64,000 bases of DNA from Rhodobacteraceae bacterium EL53. Its GTDB lineage: Bacteria; Pseudomonadota; Alphaproteobacteria; Rhodobacterales; Rhodobacteraceae. Numbering within the stretch: position 1 is the first letter of the stretch; the number at the start of each line of letters is the position of its first letter. The position numbers were made by a program, and so were the translations under genes. The DNA lies in contig OMPR01000015.1 of assembly GCA_900313015.1 (NCBI GenBank), forward strand, positions 1 through 64,000, read 5' to 3'. Below, piece by piece: positions 62,921 to 64,000 of the stretch. Below the pieces are notes generated by a model. That model did no database searches, was not told the origin of the DNA, and was given only the letters and a program-made list of their open reading frames with translations.

Positions 62921-64000
62921 TTACATCCGGAACACGCCGAAACGTGTCTCATCAATGGGGGCGTTCAGGGCGGCGCTTAGGGACAGAGACAGTACATCGC
63001 GTGATTTACGTGGATCGATGATGCCGTCATCCCACAGGCGCGCTGACGCATAGAGCGGATGGCTCTGCTCTTCGAACATCTCGATGGTGGGGCGTTTGAA
63101 TTCGGCCTCTTCCTCGGCCGACCAGTCGCCGCCCTGCCGTTCAATGGCATCGCGTTTGACGGTGGCCAAAACGCCCGCTGCCTGTTCGCCGCCCATAACC
63201 GAAATACGGCTGTTTGGCCACGTCCACAGGAACCTTGGTTGATAAGCCCGCCCGGCCATGCCGTAGTTGCCAGCCCCAAACGAGCCCCCCACCAGCATGG
63301 TGATCTTGGGTACATTGGTCGAGGCCACAGCCGTCACCATCTTGGCCCCATGCCGCGCAATGCCTTCGTTTTCGTATTTGCGGCCAACCATAAAGCCGGT
63401 GATATTTTGCAGGAACACCAGAGGGATTTTACGCTGACTGCATAGTTCGACAAAATGCGCGCCTTTTTGCGCCGCCTCAGAAAACAGCACGCCATTGTTG
63501 GCGACGATACCCACGGGGCAGCCTTTGACATGGGCAAACCCAGTCACGAGTGTCTCGCCAAAACGTGGTTTGAATTCATCAAACCGCGAGCCATCCACCA
63601 GACGCGCGATCACTTCGCGGATGTCATAGGGTGTGCGCAGGTCTCCGGGCACCACGCCAAGAATTTCCTCGGGGTCATACGCAGGTTCTTCGGGGCTGGC
63701 CCAGTTTACTGTTAATGGCTTGTGCCGGTTCAGCGATTGAACTGCGCGTCGGGCCAAAGCCAGCGCATGGCCGTCATCCTCGGCTAGATAATCCGCCACA
63801 CCTGACAGACGCGTGTGAACATCACCGCCGCCCAGATCCTCGGCTGACACAACTTCGCCAGTTGCGGCTTTGACCAGCGGTGGACCCGCCAAAAAGATAG
63901 TTCCTTGTTCTTTGACGATGATAGTCACATCCGACATCGCAGGAACATAGGCACCGCCTGCGGTGCAGGACCCCATCACCACCGCAATCTGCGGGATGCC
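62921..64000 (-). CDS. mccB: Methylcrotonyl-CoA carboxylase, carboxyltransferase beta subunit (partial)
   Basis: The last 359 residues of the beta subunit; the 5' part lies beyond the window end. The second crotonase-like half is complete: [82 protein letters not shown] and the terminal [20 protein letters not shown]. The frame is open to position 64000. Together with mccA, hmgL and liuC it degrades isovaleryl-derived CoA esters. Confusion with propionyl-CoA or geranyl-CoA carboxylase is unlikely given the operon. Confidence 0.94.
   Translation of the reverse strand, partial: GIPQIAVVMGSCTAGGAYVPAMSDVTIIVKEQGTIFLAGPPLVKAATGEVVSAEDLGGGDVHTRLSGVADYLAEDDGHALALARRAVQSLNRHKPLTVNWASPEEPAYDPEEILGVVPGDLRTPYDIREVIARLVDGSRFDEFKPRFGETLVTGFAHVKGCPVGIVANNGVLFSEAAQKGAHFVELCSQRKIPLVFLQNITGFMVGRKYENEGIARHGAKMVTAVASTNVPKITMLVGGSFGAGNYGMAGRAYQPRFLWTWPNSRISVMGGEQAAGVLATVKRDAIERQGGDWSAEEEAEFKRPTIEMFEEQSHPLYASARLWDDGIIDPRKSRDVLSLSLSAALNAPIDETRFGVFRM

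Noticed and set aside
1-64000. CRISPR arrays, rRNA genes, riboswitches
   Set aside because: No regularly spaced repeats, rRNA sequence or recognisable riboswitch core was seen on either strand. The only structural RNA found is tRNA-Ser.

Overview
The window is a 64 kb chromosomal segment of an alphaproteobacterium, most likely a marine Rhodobacterales (Roseobacter group). The evidence is a 14-gene nuo operon interrupted by small accessory genes, the birA-coaX-RNase J block downstream of nuoN, DUF3572 divergent from a PleD-like cyclase, and a non-pyrrolysine MttB-family methyltransferase. No species is claimed.

Layout. 1-1104: the end of an IS5-family element, a decayed tyrosine-integrase fragment and tRNA-Ser(TGA), which together look like the edge of an old island. 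1312-8833: a compact plus-strand housekeeping run: SPOR lipoprotein, D,D-carboxypeptidase, tmk, holB, TatD nuclease, PhnP-like hydrolase, then an AEC transporter, a CbiX-like protein and a small SHOCT lipoprotein. 8859-8890: a bidirectional terminator, followed by a peptidoglycan-binding-like secreted protein.

10437-25755 is the most unusual part. It is a tightly packed ten-gene minus-strand operon of about 15 kb. It encodes, in order of transcription, three membrane-anchored SrfA-type proteins (one carrying a trypsin-like protease domain), SrfB (actin-like ATPase), SrfC (P-loop GTPase-like), a bitopic membrane protein, a secreted von Willebrand A protein, a LolD/TagT-like ATPase, an FtsX/TagS-like permease and a SUMF1-fold TagR-like protein. 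The last four have the order and domain types of the PpkA(vWA)-TagT-TagS-TagR signalling module of type VI secretion. No kinase, phosphatase or T6SS structural gene is present here. I propose one trans-envelope machine that couples cytosolic SrfB/SrfC NTPases to a periplasmic sensor and ABC module.

26043-37197: signalling and miscellaneous genes. These are an H-NOX/diguanylate cyclase pair (the H-NOX lacks its heme ligand), a DUF4153 membrane protein, an MttB-family methyltransferase, a HAD phosphatase, DUF3572, a PleD-like cyclase with degenerate receivers, an EF-hand/ECF sigma/anti-sigma/CnrX-like operon, DUF983 and a NUDIX hydrolase.

37234-58984: RNase J, coaX and birA downstream of a complete nuo operon (nuoA to nuoN, minus strand). 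The operon holds ten accessory genes, including two very small membrane-protein genes at 57171-57493. 59167-64000: the leucine/isovalerate degradation operon (methylcrotonyl-CoA carboxylase beta and alpha, HMG-CoA lyase, methylglutaconyl-CoA hydratase), with the beta-subunit gene cut by the window end. Start codons were re-chosen wherever a Shine-Dalgarno, signal peptide or stop/start overlap argued for it.
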